Below are positions 49,505-62,123 of a DNA stretch of 64,000 bases, one piece after another. The position numbers were made by a program, and so were the translations under genes. Where the stretch lies: assembly GCF_027172205.1 (NCBI RefSeq), contig NC_070614.1, forward strand, positions 44,383,001 to 44,447,000, read 5' to 3'. The DNA comes from Podarcis raffonei. Lineage: Eukaryota; Chordata; Lepidosauria; Squamata; Lacertidae. The first letter of the stretch is position 1. Every line of letters starts with the position of its first letter. A model generated the notes under the pieces. The model was given only the letters and a program-made list of their open reading frames with translations. It searched no databases and was not told the origin of the DNA.

Positions 49505-49712
49505 TCTCAATGTTTTCCCCAAGGGGCTCAAGGTTGTGTACATGGTTCTATTCTTTACCATTAATCCCCACAACAACCCCATGAGTTAGGTTAGACTGAG
49601 AGGCAGTGACTAGCCAAAGGTCATCCAGTGAGCTTCATGTCTAGTTGGGACTCAAGCCCTGGTCTCTTAGGTCCAATCTGATACTCTTACCACTTTACCA
49701 CACTGGTTCTCA
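49505..49712 (-). repeat. MIR-like CORE-SINE
   Basis: ACAACAACCCCATGAGTTAG, GCCAAAGGTCATCCAGTGAG and TCTTACCACTTTACCACACT appear in the order of an antisense MIR element. Moderately decayed. Confidence 0.7.
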
Positions 49713-50733
49713 GTGGATTTAGATTTGAACTTCATAAGAATGGACAAATATGGATCTTGAGCTCAAACCATAATGTTATGATCTGATTACATAAATTATT
49801 GTCAGGGTTGGAGTCAGATGCAGGTAAGCAGGAAGAAGGAGAGCCAGTTGTCAGTGAAGTTAACTTTTTATTCAAGTAAACAACGCTTCCCAGCAGGTCT
49901 TGCCCCTATGGAGCAGTTGCCAGGACTGATGGTCCCTGTCTTCCACAGGGTTGTTCCACAGGGTCCCTGTCTTCCACCTGGCTGTTTCCCACACAACTGT
50001 GTCGGCATACTTCTAGCCTCTGCTTTGATCTCCTCATTACTCTGTGCATTCTTGAAAAGTGGGGGAAGGGAGCGTGTCACAGCAAGAGAGGGAGACTCGC
50101 TGGATTCTTCAGCAGTCGCTTGACCCCACCCCTTCAATATTTAATTTCTATATTGTTATACCACCCACCTTCAAAGTAGCTGAGTTTGGGTTGCATCATT
50201 CTCCCATGTGCCTTCCATCTTTACTATAATTTGAGTCTCCCAGCAACCTGAAAAGTGTATTCCAGATTTGTCCAGTCCCAGCTTTCCATGCTAACTGATA
50301 CATTGCACTGGCTCTCCAATTAATAATGGACTAATTGAAGCACCAACATAATGCCATTGTTAATAGAAGAACAAATGGCAGCTTTCCAATATAGACCTGT
50401 TAGTGTCATTCCAAATAATCCTTGTGACATAAGAGCAAAATAAAATCATACGTAGTATAGTTCATAAGATGGAAAGTGCAGTTCTTGGTAGCATCTAAAG
50501 GTACCAAGTGGTCCTACACAGAACAGACTACTAGAGCTCTAGCCAGATTACAATGGTACCTTGGGTTACAGATACTTCAGGTTACAGATGCTTCAGGTTA
50601 CAGACTCCGCTAACTCAGAAATAGTACCTCGGGTTAGGAGCCATTTCTGTCATGGAACAATTAGCCTCTACAATAATTGAAGGAAATAGTTTCATATTTT
50701 TTTCAACAATTAAAACAGAATCTCATCTGCTGC

Positions 50734-53700
50734 TTATATCTTTTTTCGTATTAGTTGCTCTCTGGTGTTCATCTCAGGTGTCACCAGAATTACAAAGCAT
50801 TTGGGGGAAAAGATGCAGCCCAGTAATCCAGCACTGGAAGCCAAAATGGAGAAGATCTCCACAGCTACCATGTACTTTCCTTGTGTGCTCAGATAAGTAG
50901 GAACAAAGGAGATCCAAACACTGCAAAATAACAGCATGCTGAAGGTGATGAACTTGGCTTCATTAAAAGTGTCAGGTAATTTTCGGGCTAGGAAGGCCAC
51001 AATGAAACTGACAATGGCCAGGAAGCCCATGTAGCCCAAAACACAATAGAACAGGAGGACGGACCCTTCATTACATAACAATATGATTTCTTCAGCTGAT
51101 GAGTGCATATCCAAATCTGGAAATGGGGGAGAGGTTGACAGCCACAGAGCACAGATCACTACTTGAACAACAGAGCAAGAGAGGACAGTGGAATAAGCCA
51201 GTCTTTTCCCTACCCAGTTCCTCATCCTGGATCCTGGCTTAGTAGCCATGAATGCCAAAACTACAGAGATGGTTTTGGCCAAGATGCTAGACAGGGCCAC
51301 AGAGAAGATGATACCAAAAGCAGTTTGTCGGAGAAGGCAGGTTGCCTCAATAGGCTTTCCAAGGAACAGCAAGGAGCAGAGGAAACACAGGAGGAGGGAA
51401 GTGAGGAGAATATAGGTGAGGCTTCTGTTGTTGGCTTTGACTATGGCAGTATCCCGGTGCTTAATGAAGATGACCAGCACCAGAACTGTGACCAGAGACA
51501 ACAAAAGTGCAGAGATAGTTGAAATAATGGCTAAAGTTTCATCAAAAGCAAGGAAGTTTGGAATCTTAGGGATGCATTGATTCTGCCCTCTGTTTGGGTA
51601 ATGATCCTCTTGGCAACTGACACAAGTTTCTTCACCTGATAATGTAAATTTATTATGATAAACTAAGAACAATCAAGATCGTTTTCAGGGTTAAGAACAA
51701 TTTTATTACAAAATGAGCTAACCACCATTTTTTAAGAAAGGAAAGCTTTAAAATTTTCTGACCAAATTCCTTAAAATTACTGCTAAGTGTTGGAGCTGGA
51801 CATTTCTATGTTAATGACACTGTATTTTGGAGGAGTTTTAGGATCCCTCCACCTGATTTTTATAAAGATTTCTATTCATGTATTTATTAAATTTCTATAC
51901 CACCCTGCATACAAAGATCACAATTTAAAAATAATTCCTAATCCTAAACATTGAAATGTGGGAATCATTCCAGCAGCCATCCAAATCTTGGGAGCAACTC
52001 TAGATCATTTGTTGATATCCTTCATCATCTCTCCAAACAACTTCTTTCTTTTTTAAAAAAGATACATTTATTTCTGTTCCCTCCCACTCTAGACCTTCCC
52101 TTGTCTTTCAGACTTTTTTTATCCCTTGTTATATTTTCCCTGTGGCATATAATGGTTCACAGACTTCCAGTTCCACTTTCATGTTGATTTTTAGTCATTT
52201 AGTCATCTCCGACTCTTTGTGACCCCATGGACCAGAGCATGCCAGGCACTCCTGTCTTCCACTGCCTCCTGCAGTCTGGTCAGACTCATGAAAAATACAT
52301 CTCTGGAAGCTATCATTTATCCAACTATTTTTATAAAGGTTGTATGTGGAATAACACTACTGCTGTACTCTCATATTACCATGGGTGCATTAAATTTTGA
52401 GCAGCATTTGTGGAGGTTTTGATAGGAAAAATCAGCCAAGGGGCACATGAGCCACATTTTTCTGTGTCAAAAAAAAGTTAAATATCTTAAATAGCTGACA
52501 TATGTACTAAACACTGAAAATTGATATTTGGCTCACATCACATAGTGTGCTTTGAGAGGAAGGTCAATACTGCAACTTTTTGCAGTGAGTGAGAAGAAAG
52601 TATGGTTAAAAGTCATGTTAACCGGGTGAGAAACTGGATGGATATATGGCTTTAAACTATGGTTGTGCCCAACTCCTCAGTATAATTGTAACTATGAAAA
52701 CAATGAGAACAATACATAAATCCATTAAAAAAAGAGAAACCAACAAGATTAATGACAACAAACTTTCAAAAAGCTGCTCAGATTTAATTGCGATAAAATG
52801 GATCATTTAGTATATTTTAAGATTACATGCCCTACCCTTCTCATTTGAGATCGTTCCCTCTGGACATTGAACACAATCATAGCAGCAAAATTTCTTTCCC
52901 TCCTTCTTTTTCTTCCCGTAACCAGGATGGCAGATGTCATTACATACTGAAAGGGGTGGCACCTACCCAAAGATATAGGAACAATTTAGTATTTGGAAAA
53001 AGTTTGTAGAATTTATTTAAGACCAGAAGATGTGCTAGTAAAAACAGAAGTCAAATGGAATGGAATACAAGATCCTTACATTTAAAGGTGACACATTGTC
53101 AGGGAGAATTTGGAAGAGCAAGTGACAGAAGAGACAGAGCAAGGGCTCAGGGATGCTGAAGAGCTCTTCAACTGCCCAGAGACTCGGGAAGGGAGCTCAG
53201 ACTCTGGAAGGGAGGGGGCTTTCAAATCAGCACAGAAAAGGAGTGAATGAAACGTAAGGATGAAAGACATCTCACGTGATTCCCACGCCTACTTTGTTGG
53301 CATGGGAATTGAAGGAAGCCACTCCCCGAATATGACTCAACGGGTTCGGATGCTTAATCCTGAACTGTAGCTGTTTCTTGTACATATGTAATAAAGACTG
53401 TAAATATGAAGCTGACTGTGCTGGAGTGTTAATGCAACGGGGAGACACCACCTTTACACACATAAAGTGGAAGCAAATGTTAAGGTAGAAATGGCTTCCT
53501 GATGATTATTAATTGCTATTTCCCACCTGAGTGAATCCTCTGTGCCATTTCATTCCATCTTCCTTAATGATTATCTTTTTGCTAGGATGAGCCTGATGTT
53601 CCAGCCTTCCCACTTTTTTTCTGACATAGGAGTTATTTCGGAAAGTGACCAGGTTTGTAATATCAAATCCAGCTACTAATTCTCCATGTTCATTAAATGT

Positions 53701-56700
53701 AATTTCATCTCCAGCACTGTTGTTGAATGAGATCTGAATAAATGAGTGCAGCTATGCAGAGAGAGAAACAGAACCAAAGTATTGTTAAGTATTGTTGAAA
53801 TATTCAACTGAATTTTTCATATACAGTGGTACCTCGGTTTACAAACTTAATCTGTTCCAGAAGTCCGTTCTTAAACCGAAACTGTTCTTAAACCGAGGCA
53901 CGCTTTGCATAATGAGACCTCACGCCGCCGGTGCCATTCCACCATTTGGATTCTGTTCTTAGACCGTGGTAAAGTTTGCAAACCGGGACACTACTTCCAG
54001 TTTTGTGGAGTTCATAAACCGAATTGTTCGTAAACAGGACTGTTCTTAAACCGAGGTAGCACTGTAATTTTCTTTCATGAATTTATATTTGTTTTTTGTA
54101 TGAGACAAAATATTCATGAATTCCAGACTTATGCCGTTATGATAGATCACAGTGTGGCAAAACATTAAGAAGTGTGCACTCAATGTAGACATGATGGTTG
54201 ATTGTTTTGTTTTCCATGAAAAACTTGAATAACTTCTAATTGGATTTAAAACAACAACAATAAGATTTATCCATGGAGGTAATGCTAAGAGAACATTGAA
54301 CAAGAATTCATGGAAGAGAAATTGGTCATTGGCATTGGCTACTGCATGCCAAACGATTGTCCTATGGTTGGGTATTCACAATTGAGTTGGGCTTGTGAGG
54401 AAACATTACCTGCCAGGGTTCTACATTCCAATGAGACAGTGTGTCCATGGCCTCCATTGATCTGTGGCTTGATCTAGAGGACTGCAAGGTATGTAAGGAA
54501 TGTGCCACAGCATGGACAGCATTATAGACACTGTAGCTGTGGCCGGTCATGCTCATTTCAAAAAATGGTGCAGGAAGGCTCTCCAGCCTCTCTTCTCCAG
54601 TACATGGGTTAGAGATGAATGTGGAGTTTGAAAAAGAACAACTGAATGCTTGTGCCCAGAAAGTTTTGATAAAACCATCTTTCTCTGACCAAGAAGGGTG
54701 GATAGTGTGAACAAATTCTTGAAAGCCTTGTAGCTCCTTCGAATGAATTGAGAAGGAGATAGCACCGTGGAAAACTTGAATTTCAATATCTATTAACTTG
54801 TGTAAGTGATGTAATGTGAAGTCAATTTGGGCTGTAGTAATCCACACTTTTGCTTCAGAGAGCCTCTTTTTATATTCAGGAAAAAGTCCTTGGATTATTC
54901 TGGCTGACCCTATAATGCAAACCAACCACATAACTGATGAAATTTCTCCATGTATGACAACAGTTCTGATATTGCTTACACCGAAGATTGGCCAAATACT
55001 CTCTGCATACTTCTTAAATTGATTTATTGTGGCAACATGCATATATTCTACAGCTCTTTCTGTGAATGCTGAGCAGATTCCATTCCTGGAGAGTATTGGC
55101 TCCATTATCTTCAAAAAATGTTCCCCACTTTCATCATTTTTTATAATGAGCCCGATCCATTTCCAGTTGAAATGGAGAAGCAATTGGACAATTCCCTGGT
55201 ACTGAAGGTCTTCATTGGGAACCATGCGATAAAAGGAGGGACCGGTGATTAGATCATTCACTGCTGGTTGAAATGAGCCATATGAAAACTGCAAGAAGAG
55301 AGGAACAGCCAGACAATTGAGAATGGGTAAGGAGTATCTATTTGCTCCTTTTCGCATTCTAGTCTCATGGATTTAAATATTTTGATATTTTACTTTTTCA
55401 TTTAGAAATTTACCAGGCAATTTAATCTCTTGTGATCAATGACCATCTATACTAAAACATTTTAAAAATAAATAAATCCCAAAATAGTCAACACTTTCCA
55501 GATTAACAGGCAGTTGTAAGCAAAGCAGGTAGTCAGTAGCTAAAATGTACCAAGACTGCCGCCATGACCATTCATTCATTCATTTTTTTAAAAAGTATCT
55601 TAAGTGCTGTACACTATCAAAACAATATCCTTTAACATCAAATAGATCCAGGTACTGCAGACACATAAAATAGGTTCTGATCTTATATTCTTGTAAAAAA
55701 CAAAACACGTTTGGGCAGCTTTTCAGTAAGTTACAGTAAGTTTCCCCTGGGTGTTAATATTGTGAGAGGTTTCTAACTTTATTGCATCTGTGAAAGCCAT
55801 GAAGTACTTGCAATTGAACCATGTCTTATCCCTGCCATCTCCTGACTTGTGCTTCTTCATAAGCAGTATCTTAACAGTTTATTTCTCCAAAAGCTGTTTT
55901 GAGAAAGTCTCTTAGGTAGTTAGGCGTTTTATAATGCAATGCAACTCCAAATATTACAGCTCCTTTTCTATTTCTACATCAACTGATACTCAAATTGCAC
56001 TGGAAAGAAAGGGGAGAATAATGTGGCAAATTTGCCCTCATACTCAGATCCTACCTGTGGAATCTTATAAATGCCCAAGATATCTGCCATGCGTGAAGAA
56101 GTAAAGGAACTAAGTCCTCCGATTACTCCAATTATATTTTCCTGGATGCCACATTTGTAGTTAGGAACAAACTGATTCGATTTGAAAAGCAGGTCCAGAG
56201 TGGTTCGATAGGTCATTTTTGAATCAGAGTAGCTGTCGTAGATGTGGAACCCAAGGGTAACATTGGGCAAGATCTTAGGATTGTCATTGATTGTGTCAAC
56301 AGCAAAGACCAAGGCCAAGATGTTCTGGTAGAACTTGGTTAAAACACTGCAAAGAAAGTCACTTGCTATTTCATGGGTGCATTAAACACGGCACAAAGTC
56401 ATTTTAAGACACTATTTATCTACTCTAGATCTCAAAGGCTCAGCTGATAAAAAGCAAGATGAGCAATAACTTAGTTATACAGTGGTACCTTGGTTTAAGA
56501 ACAGTCCTATTTATGAACGATTTGGTTTAAGAACTCCTCAAAACCAGAAATAGTGTCCCGGTTTGCAAACTTTACCTCAGTCTAAGAACAGAATCCGAAC
56601 GGTGGAAGCGCACCAGCGGTGGGAGGCCTTATTGGGGAAAGTGTGCCTCAGTTTAAGAATGGTTTTGGTTTAAGAATGGACTTCCAGTACGGATTAAGTT

Positions 56701-59094
56701 CGTAAACCGAGGTACTACTGTACTAGAAAGAAAGTAAAATGTATTGTGGCTAGCTTTTCCAGTAATGTGCTTTCATACTTGTACAGTGGTACCTCGGGTT
56801 AAGAACTTAATTCGTTCTGGAGGTCTGTTCTTTTTTTTTAAAAAAAAAAGATTTTTATTAAAATTTCAAAAATTATATAAAGACAAAATGAAACAAAAAT
56901 ACAAAAATACAAACAGACAAAAATAAAAAACAAGTATACTTTCAATCCCTTATTTTCTTGTAACTTACTTCCCCGACTTCCTCATACCTCCCCTTTCTGT
57001 ATTCCAATTTCTAATTTATTAATTCAGCAAATCCTTTCCCTTAATTTCATTTAATTTTTTGACCTTTCTTTTCTTTTTACTTATCCATTACAGCTGGAAA
57101 CCAGGTCTGTTCTTAACTTGAAACTGTTCTTAACCAGAAGCACCACTTTAGCTAATGGGGTCTCCTCCTGCTGCTGCTGCGTCACCGCTGCACGATTTGT
57201 GTTCTTATCCTGAAGCAAAGTTCTTAACCTGAGCTAATATTTCTGGGTTAGCGGAGTCTGTAACCTGAAGTGTATGTAACCTGAAGTGTATGTAACCTGA
57301 GGTACCACTGTACATCATAACTAAGGGAATGTTTGGATTAGGCTTCAAACCAAACCATATTCGTAACATAGATGCTGTATATTTCTGTATTGATTAGCTG
57401 AAGCATTTCCCTAAATTCCACTTTCTTAATTTTCAAAACTGCTGCTAAAGTCTGTAGAACAATTGCAAGAACATAGAAAGATAGCAAGTGTTTGTCTAAT
57501 GCTTTGCTGCCCTGGTTCCTAGCTCACCTTAACAAGCTGTTTCATGACACAAATGGTCCTATATACAAATATTATTTAGCATGAGCTTTAAAAAGGTTAA
57601 GGACCCCTGACAGTTAAGCCCAGTCATGAACGACTCTGGGGTTGTGGCACTCATCTTGCTTTACTGGCCGAGGGAGCCGACGTTTGTCTGCAGACAGTTT
57701 TTTCGGGTCATATGGCCAGCATGACTAACCCACTTCTGGTGAAATATGAGCAGCAGAGTGTGAGCTTTAGATCTGATTATTTATTCCCTATGCTATAAAC
57801 ACAACTTTTCATTCAAGGAACTTTTCATTCAAGGATGGTATGCATGGTTCTCCCCTTCCTTCTGTCTTCACAGCTTGTAAACTGTGTGACCAGACTATGT
57901 CAGAATTTGAACTCAAGTCTCCACAATCAGGAGTGAAGACGCTAATGAAAATCAAACCAATGCACAACAGCAAAGAGAGGCACGTGATGGGATGCTGGAT
58001 GCTATGATCCTATACATGACTGTGGCCTGATGGGAAGTCTTGCTCTTAAGCTTCGCTCCTGCACATAATGCTGCACAAACCGTCCTAATACTAAGACATT
58101 CACTCACTACCTTAGAATGTTCAGTTCACATTGAGTTCAGGAAAACATTGTACTTTGACCCGTTCTTAATGCATAGTTGATCACATCTATGGAACGTGAT
58201 TATTATGCTCTATATCAATCATTAGTAATTGTTTTAAGTCTTACTATATTAATCATTGGTTATAATTTAATTAGGAGGTCTTCATGCCTGTCTAGTTCTG
58301 TATTCCTTTTCCCAGTCTTTAATCTATTGGTGATTAATGCAACCTTTGCTTTGTACTTGTGTTAACCAATCAGCAATAAGCACATATGTGGCAATGCTGT
58401 AATATTCAATAAAAAAGGCTCCTTGAGACTTGCTCAGGAGATGCCTCCCAGATGACACTCGCTACCTGTCTGTCGTTATTTCAACCCAACAGGCACGCAT
58501 TTTCATTCCCAAAGCAACTCAAAATAGCTCCTACAGAAAATCAATAAAAAAGACTAAGTCCTAAGCACCTCTCTGTAGAGGCAGTTTTTCTCCTGGCACC
58601 TAACAGTCTCCAGAGTCTGGGACTGATGGCTCTCCACACAGCAGACAGAGTTGGTGTCAGCAATGAAAAACATTATCTATAAGGATTACACTGCAAATCT
58701 TCACGAAGACCTGAATATTATTAGTGATTTGAGGAGCACATATCAGGCAAGGGACATACAGAAGGAACAAATAAAGAAGTGTGGAAGGATGTCTATACCA
58801 CAAGAAGATCATGAAACAAAGTGAACAATGAACATTTCAGTAGTGTGCCCTACTAAAGAATCTCTAAATTAAACTAAAGACTTACAGTGGGATTTCAGTC
58901 AGGACCAGAGAAGGGTGTTCTGTGAAGTCGACTGGGCGGGATAGATAATGGATAAGAGACACCATCCCACCAATGAGGAGATCACCTGGCTCATACCACT
59001 CATGTGGAATATGTACAGGATCATTTCTGGTGCATTTCAAAGCGTGCATTTTGCACTCTATGTTTGAAAGCAGCAGGAGAAGCAGAAAAAACAT
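50734..59094 (-). CDS. V2R gene E: complete vomeronasal type-2 receptor, 877 aa, inverted
   Basis: Minus-strand exons in coding order: 59094-58886, 56346-56055, 55288-54410, 53751-53527, 52962-52836, 51635-50734 (209, 292, 879, 225, 127, 902 bp). All frames are open. Signal peptide [14 protein letters not shown]. Exon 3 opens [12 protein letters not shown]. Exon 4 lacks one codon near its start ([11 protein letters not shown] against [12 protein letters not shown]), in frame. Cysteine-rich [12 protein letters not shown]. Exon 6 is almost the same as in genes A and C except for the tail ([18 protein letters not shown]), although exon 3 has diverged strongly. Intron 1 (56347-58885) carries two MITEs, a LINE end, a Sauria SINE and a solo LTR. 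Intron 4 has a solo LTR. Intron 5 has a BovB piece. A TATA-like site lies about 170 bp upstream. Confidence 0.96.
52185..52300 (-). repeat. BovB (RTE) LINE fragment
   Basis: TTTAGTCATCTCCGACTCTT, GTGACCCCATGGACCAGAGC and GCCAGGCACTCCTGTCTTCC are hallmark BovB 3' segments in antisense. The family is known to have moved between squamates and ruminants by horizontal transfer. Intron 5 of gene E. Confidence 0.8.
53097..53458 (+). mobile_element. Solo LTR candidate in intron 4 of gene E
   Basis: Starts TGTCAGGGAG and ends CCACCTTTACA, with an AATAAA at 53390 and perfect 5-bp flanks CACAT (53092-53096 and 53459-53463). 362 bp with no coding sequence. The LTR class is not determined. Confidence 0.7.
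53824..54064. mobile_element. Pogo/mariner-type MITE in intron 3 of gene E
   Basis: CAGTGGTACCTCGGTTTA at the left, TTAAACCGAGGTAGCACTG at the right, bounded by TA. 241 bp. A sister subfamily of the copy at 36997. Confidence 0.88.
56480..56720. mobile_element. Pogo/mariner-type MITE in intron 1 of gene E
   Basis: CAGTGGTACCTTGGTTTAAG and, at the other end, AAACCGAGGTACTACTG, bounded by TA. Confidence 0.88.
56784..57310. mobile_element. Pogo/mariner-type MITE interrupted by a LINE end
   Basis: Left part 56784-56832 and right part 57103-57310 make one MITE with CAGTGGTACCTCGGG / CCTGAGGTACCACTG ends and TA flanks. The insertion between them repeats AGGTCTGTTCTT on both sides. Confidence 0.85.
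56833..57102 (-). repeat. Non-LTR retrotransposon 3' fragment (L1-like) inside a MITE
   Basis: A T-rich start and TTTTTATTAAAATTTC mark a minus-strand A-tailed 3' end. Target duplication AGGTCTGTTCTT (56821-56832 and 57103-57114). Same family as 6187-6634. Confidence 0.75.
57589..57743 (-). repeat. Sauria SINE, 3' half
   Basis: AAGGACCCCTGACAGTTAAG, CGACTCTGGGGTTGTGGC and CATATGGCCAGCATGAC follow the antisense order of the Sauria SINE body and tail. The tRNA-like head is missing. Confidence 0.8.
57985..58491 (+). mobile_element. Solo LTR candidate of an endogenous retrovirus in intron 1 of gene E
   Basis: Starts TGATGGG and ends CCCAACA, a nearly perfect inverted terminal pair, with AATAAA at 58408 and perfect 6-bp flanks GGCACG (57979-57984 and 58492-58497). 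507 bp. The 6-bp duplication and layout fit a retroviral LTR. Orientation is taken from the polyadenylation signal. Confidence 0.75.
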
Positions 59095-59600
59095 CCCGAT
59101 GACAAATTTCCCTCCACAAATAGACTCACCAGCCTCCTTTCTACAGCACTATTGCTAACATCAGCCTCATTTAAAGAAGATGACTAGGGTGGCGGCTGAC
59201 TTTGACAAAGGAGCTCTTTAAAAAGGCAACTATCCACTTTATACTGGACCTCAGCACAGTTATAAAAGCATGCTATGAATGCCAGTGTATAAACACCAAC
59301 ATAGAGAAAGACAATAGGCTGATCAAAATGACAGTGCCCTGTCCCTCTCTGACCCTAATCTTAGTGGTCTATGGAATATTGCAGTACTTATAATCATTTT
59401 AGACCTGGGGCTTTCCTGCTGCCTTCAAGAGAGCCAGTGAGTCTTTGAGCATGTGAATTGATTGTAGTGATTTTGATAATTACAGGTCAAATAATCACTT
59501 CTGCAACGATTATGCTGTATCCTTAGTAGTAAAACAGCTGAAGCAAACATATCTGTCATAACAAAGAGTCCTGGTTTCTCTGGATTCAATCATCTGCTCC
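59095..59600 (-). promoter_or_regulatory. Upstream block and TATA-like promoter of gene E
   Basis: On the minus strand this aligns with the blocks before genes B and C: TAATTATCAAAATCACTA, then a TTTTATAA element (+ strand 59260-59267), about 170 bp before the ATG, then TTTTTAAAGAGC and the leader GATGTTAGCAATAGTGCTGT. Conservation in an inverted, older paralogue strengthens the case for function. Confidence 0.55.
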
Positions 59601-60795
59601 ATAATGGCAGAGAAAGAAATAGTAGTGAAAGTCCCCAGAAGGGACCTACAAGCAATTAAATTTTCAAAATGTTCTCCATGGTTTCCACTCTTAAAAATCT
59701 TGCATTATAGAGCCAGTTATTTTCTAAACTCTTGCCTGTTCCATTAAGATCTACCTTCATTGAGCTGTGTTTCCAAGTAATGCCCTCAACTGTGCCAGAT
59801 GGGTATTATAACAAGGTTTCATAAACAGATAGACTTTGTACATGTGGGCATTCATTATTCATTATTTGTTATATTGCCCATTATACAGAGAGCCTAGGAG
59901 ATGCTTTCCAAATTCCCTGTTTGTTCAGGAAAGCAGTCTCTCCTTGGCAAAGAGGTTTCTGTAGTTGTTGAGTGATTCTAACACCTTAGTGACTCATAAA
60001 GTGGCCCTTTTTGTGATGGTAACAAGAAAGATTAGGAAGAAGGAACTGGGGTAAAAAATAGTAAATTATAAGGGGGATTTGGAGGTCAAAATTGAAATAC
60101 ACTGTATGTAGTCATGGAGACTCCCCATTTATATTCTTACTTGCAACACATGTTTCTGTGTGTTTTGCATTATATTATGAATATATTGCCTGCATTTGTA
60201 TGGTTTTGTCATGGTCTTTGCTAGCGCAATAAACTTATTCTTGATATATTGGAAAAAGGGATGTGTTAAGCAGTGTAAAAATTGTTCAAAGTTAAAATTA
60301 AGCAAGAATCCGACCCTCCAGTATTGATGTGCAGAGATTTATCTATAAATTATGCACGTAAAAATCCATAGCTCATGCTTCCTATAGAATAACAGTACTT
60401 AAAATTTTATTTCATGCACAAGGAACTATACGAGTCTATCCACTCTAACAACAATTATAACACTCATAAAAGTTCCTAATACCTACACTTAAATGTTCTG
60501 TCTGCTCTACCATTCAGCCTCTCACCCAATCAGAATGGCAGTAGAGTTCTTATGTTACTATTTCCTACTGAAACATATTTCTTTAACTGAACCTTATATC
60601 CACCTGGGAACTTTTCTCTCATCAGTTCTACAGCCCCTAAAATAAAAGGCACCCTTTTTTACAACTCATCCAAAAAACTGACAAAATTGCTGAAATAGTT
60701 TGATTCTTTCACATGGTCCCAACTCATTTACACTTCCTTTATGATACTATGTAGGATTTCAATAACATTAATGAAAATGCAAATAGAACTATTAT
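59601..60795. other. Spacer between genes E and F
   Basis: AT-rich sequence without a gene. A short LINE 3' end lies at about 60150-60255 (GTCATGGTCTTTGCTAGCGC, then AATAAA). Genes F and E both read leftward, so the spacer holds the 3' flank of F and the far upstream of E. Confidence 0.55.
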
Positions 60796-62081
60796 TTAAT
60801 TCTTTCTTCGTATAAGGTGTTCTCTGTTGTTGAGCTCAGGCTTTGCCAGAATTATGTAACATTTTGGGGAAAAGATGCAAGTCAGTAAACCAGAACTGGA
60901 AGCCAAGATCGAGAAAATCTCCACTGCCACCATGTATTTCCCTCTGGTGCTTAAATAAGTTGGAACAAAGGACAGCCAAACACTGCAAAATACCAGCATG
61001 CTGAAGGTGATAAACTTGGCTTCATTGAAACTGTCAGGCAATTTTCTGGCTAGGAAGGCCACAGTCAAGCTGGCAGTGGCCAGGAAGCCCATGTAGCCCA
61101 GCACAGAATAGAACATGGTGACGGATCCTTCATTACATAGCAGTATAATTTGTTCAGTCATTGAGTGCATGTCCAAATCTGGGAATGGGGGAGAGGTTGC
61201 CAGCCAGAGAACGCAGATCCATACTTGAACAATGGAGCATGAAAGGACAATGGAATAAGTCAGTCTCTTCCCCATCCAATTCCTCATCCTGGATCCTGGT
61301 TTGGTAGCCATAAATGCCAAAACAACAGAGATGGTTTTGGCCAGGATGCTAGAGAGGGCCACAGAGAAGATGGTGCCAAAACTTGTTTGTCGGAGAAGGC
61401 AAGTTGCCTCATTGGGCATTCCGATGAACAGCAAAGAGCAGAGGAAACACAAGAGGAGGGAGGTGAGGAGAATGTAGGTTAGACTTCTGTTGTTGGCTTT
61501 GACTATGGCAGTGTTCTGGTGCTTAATGAAGATGCCCAGCACCAGAGCTGTGACCAGAGACAATAGAAGTGCAGAGGAAGTTGAAACAATAGCCAAAGTG
61601 TCATCAAAGGCTAGGAAATTTGAGATCTTAGGGATGCAGTGATTGTGGTCCTTGTTTGAATTCTGATCCTCTGGGCAATGGATGCAAGTTTCTGGGGAGG
61701 GAAAGATGCACTGTATGCCAATTAAAAAAACAACCCAAGGAATATCCAGTAGTTCAGTCTCACCCAGCTCTACAGACATACCAGAAATATAATGCATAAA
61801 AACTGTGTCCTATCAATTTCATTGCAACAGCAAGGGATTTAAAATTAATGCATACCTGCATAAACAATACCCCTGCTTCCCCATCATATCTCTTGCGGCG
61901 GAACTACTTGGTGCCCAGCCTATATGGAGGGGAGAAATGTGATGCCACTGACAAGGCAGGAATTACAGGGTGATGAATGAAGTAGCTACAGGCATGGTCT
62001 ATTTTTTTCATTGTTAGCTGAGAGGTATTTTTAGCTGATGTGTATGTTTCTTATTGAGGGCAGTGTAAAGTGTTTTACAAG

Positions 62082-62123
<42 letters not shown>

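Larger units (their letters stand above)
47427..50733. other. Spacer between convergent genes D and E
   Basis: The two genes end tail to tail here. The spacer contains a GGAA repeat (about 47709-47751), a hAT transposase relic, a LINE end interrupted by a solo LTR, a MIR-like SINE, a possible antisense LTR-like fragment (about 49804-50140, with TTTTTATTCAAG) and a partial pogo/mariner MITE (about 50553-50640). No further gene is seen. Confidence 0.7.

Noticed and set aside
49804-50140. Possible antisense LTR (TGTCAGGG start, TTTTTATT motif)
   Set aside because: No matching right end or target duplication was found, so only a generic mention is made in the spacer entry.
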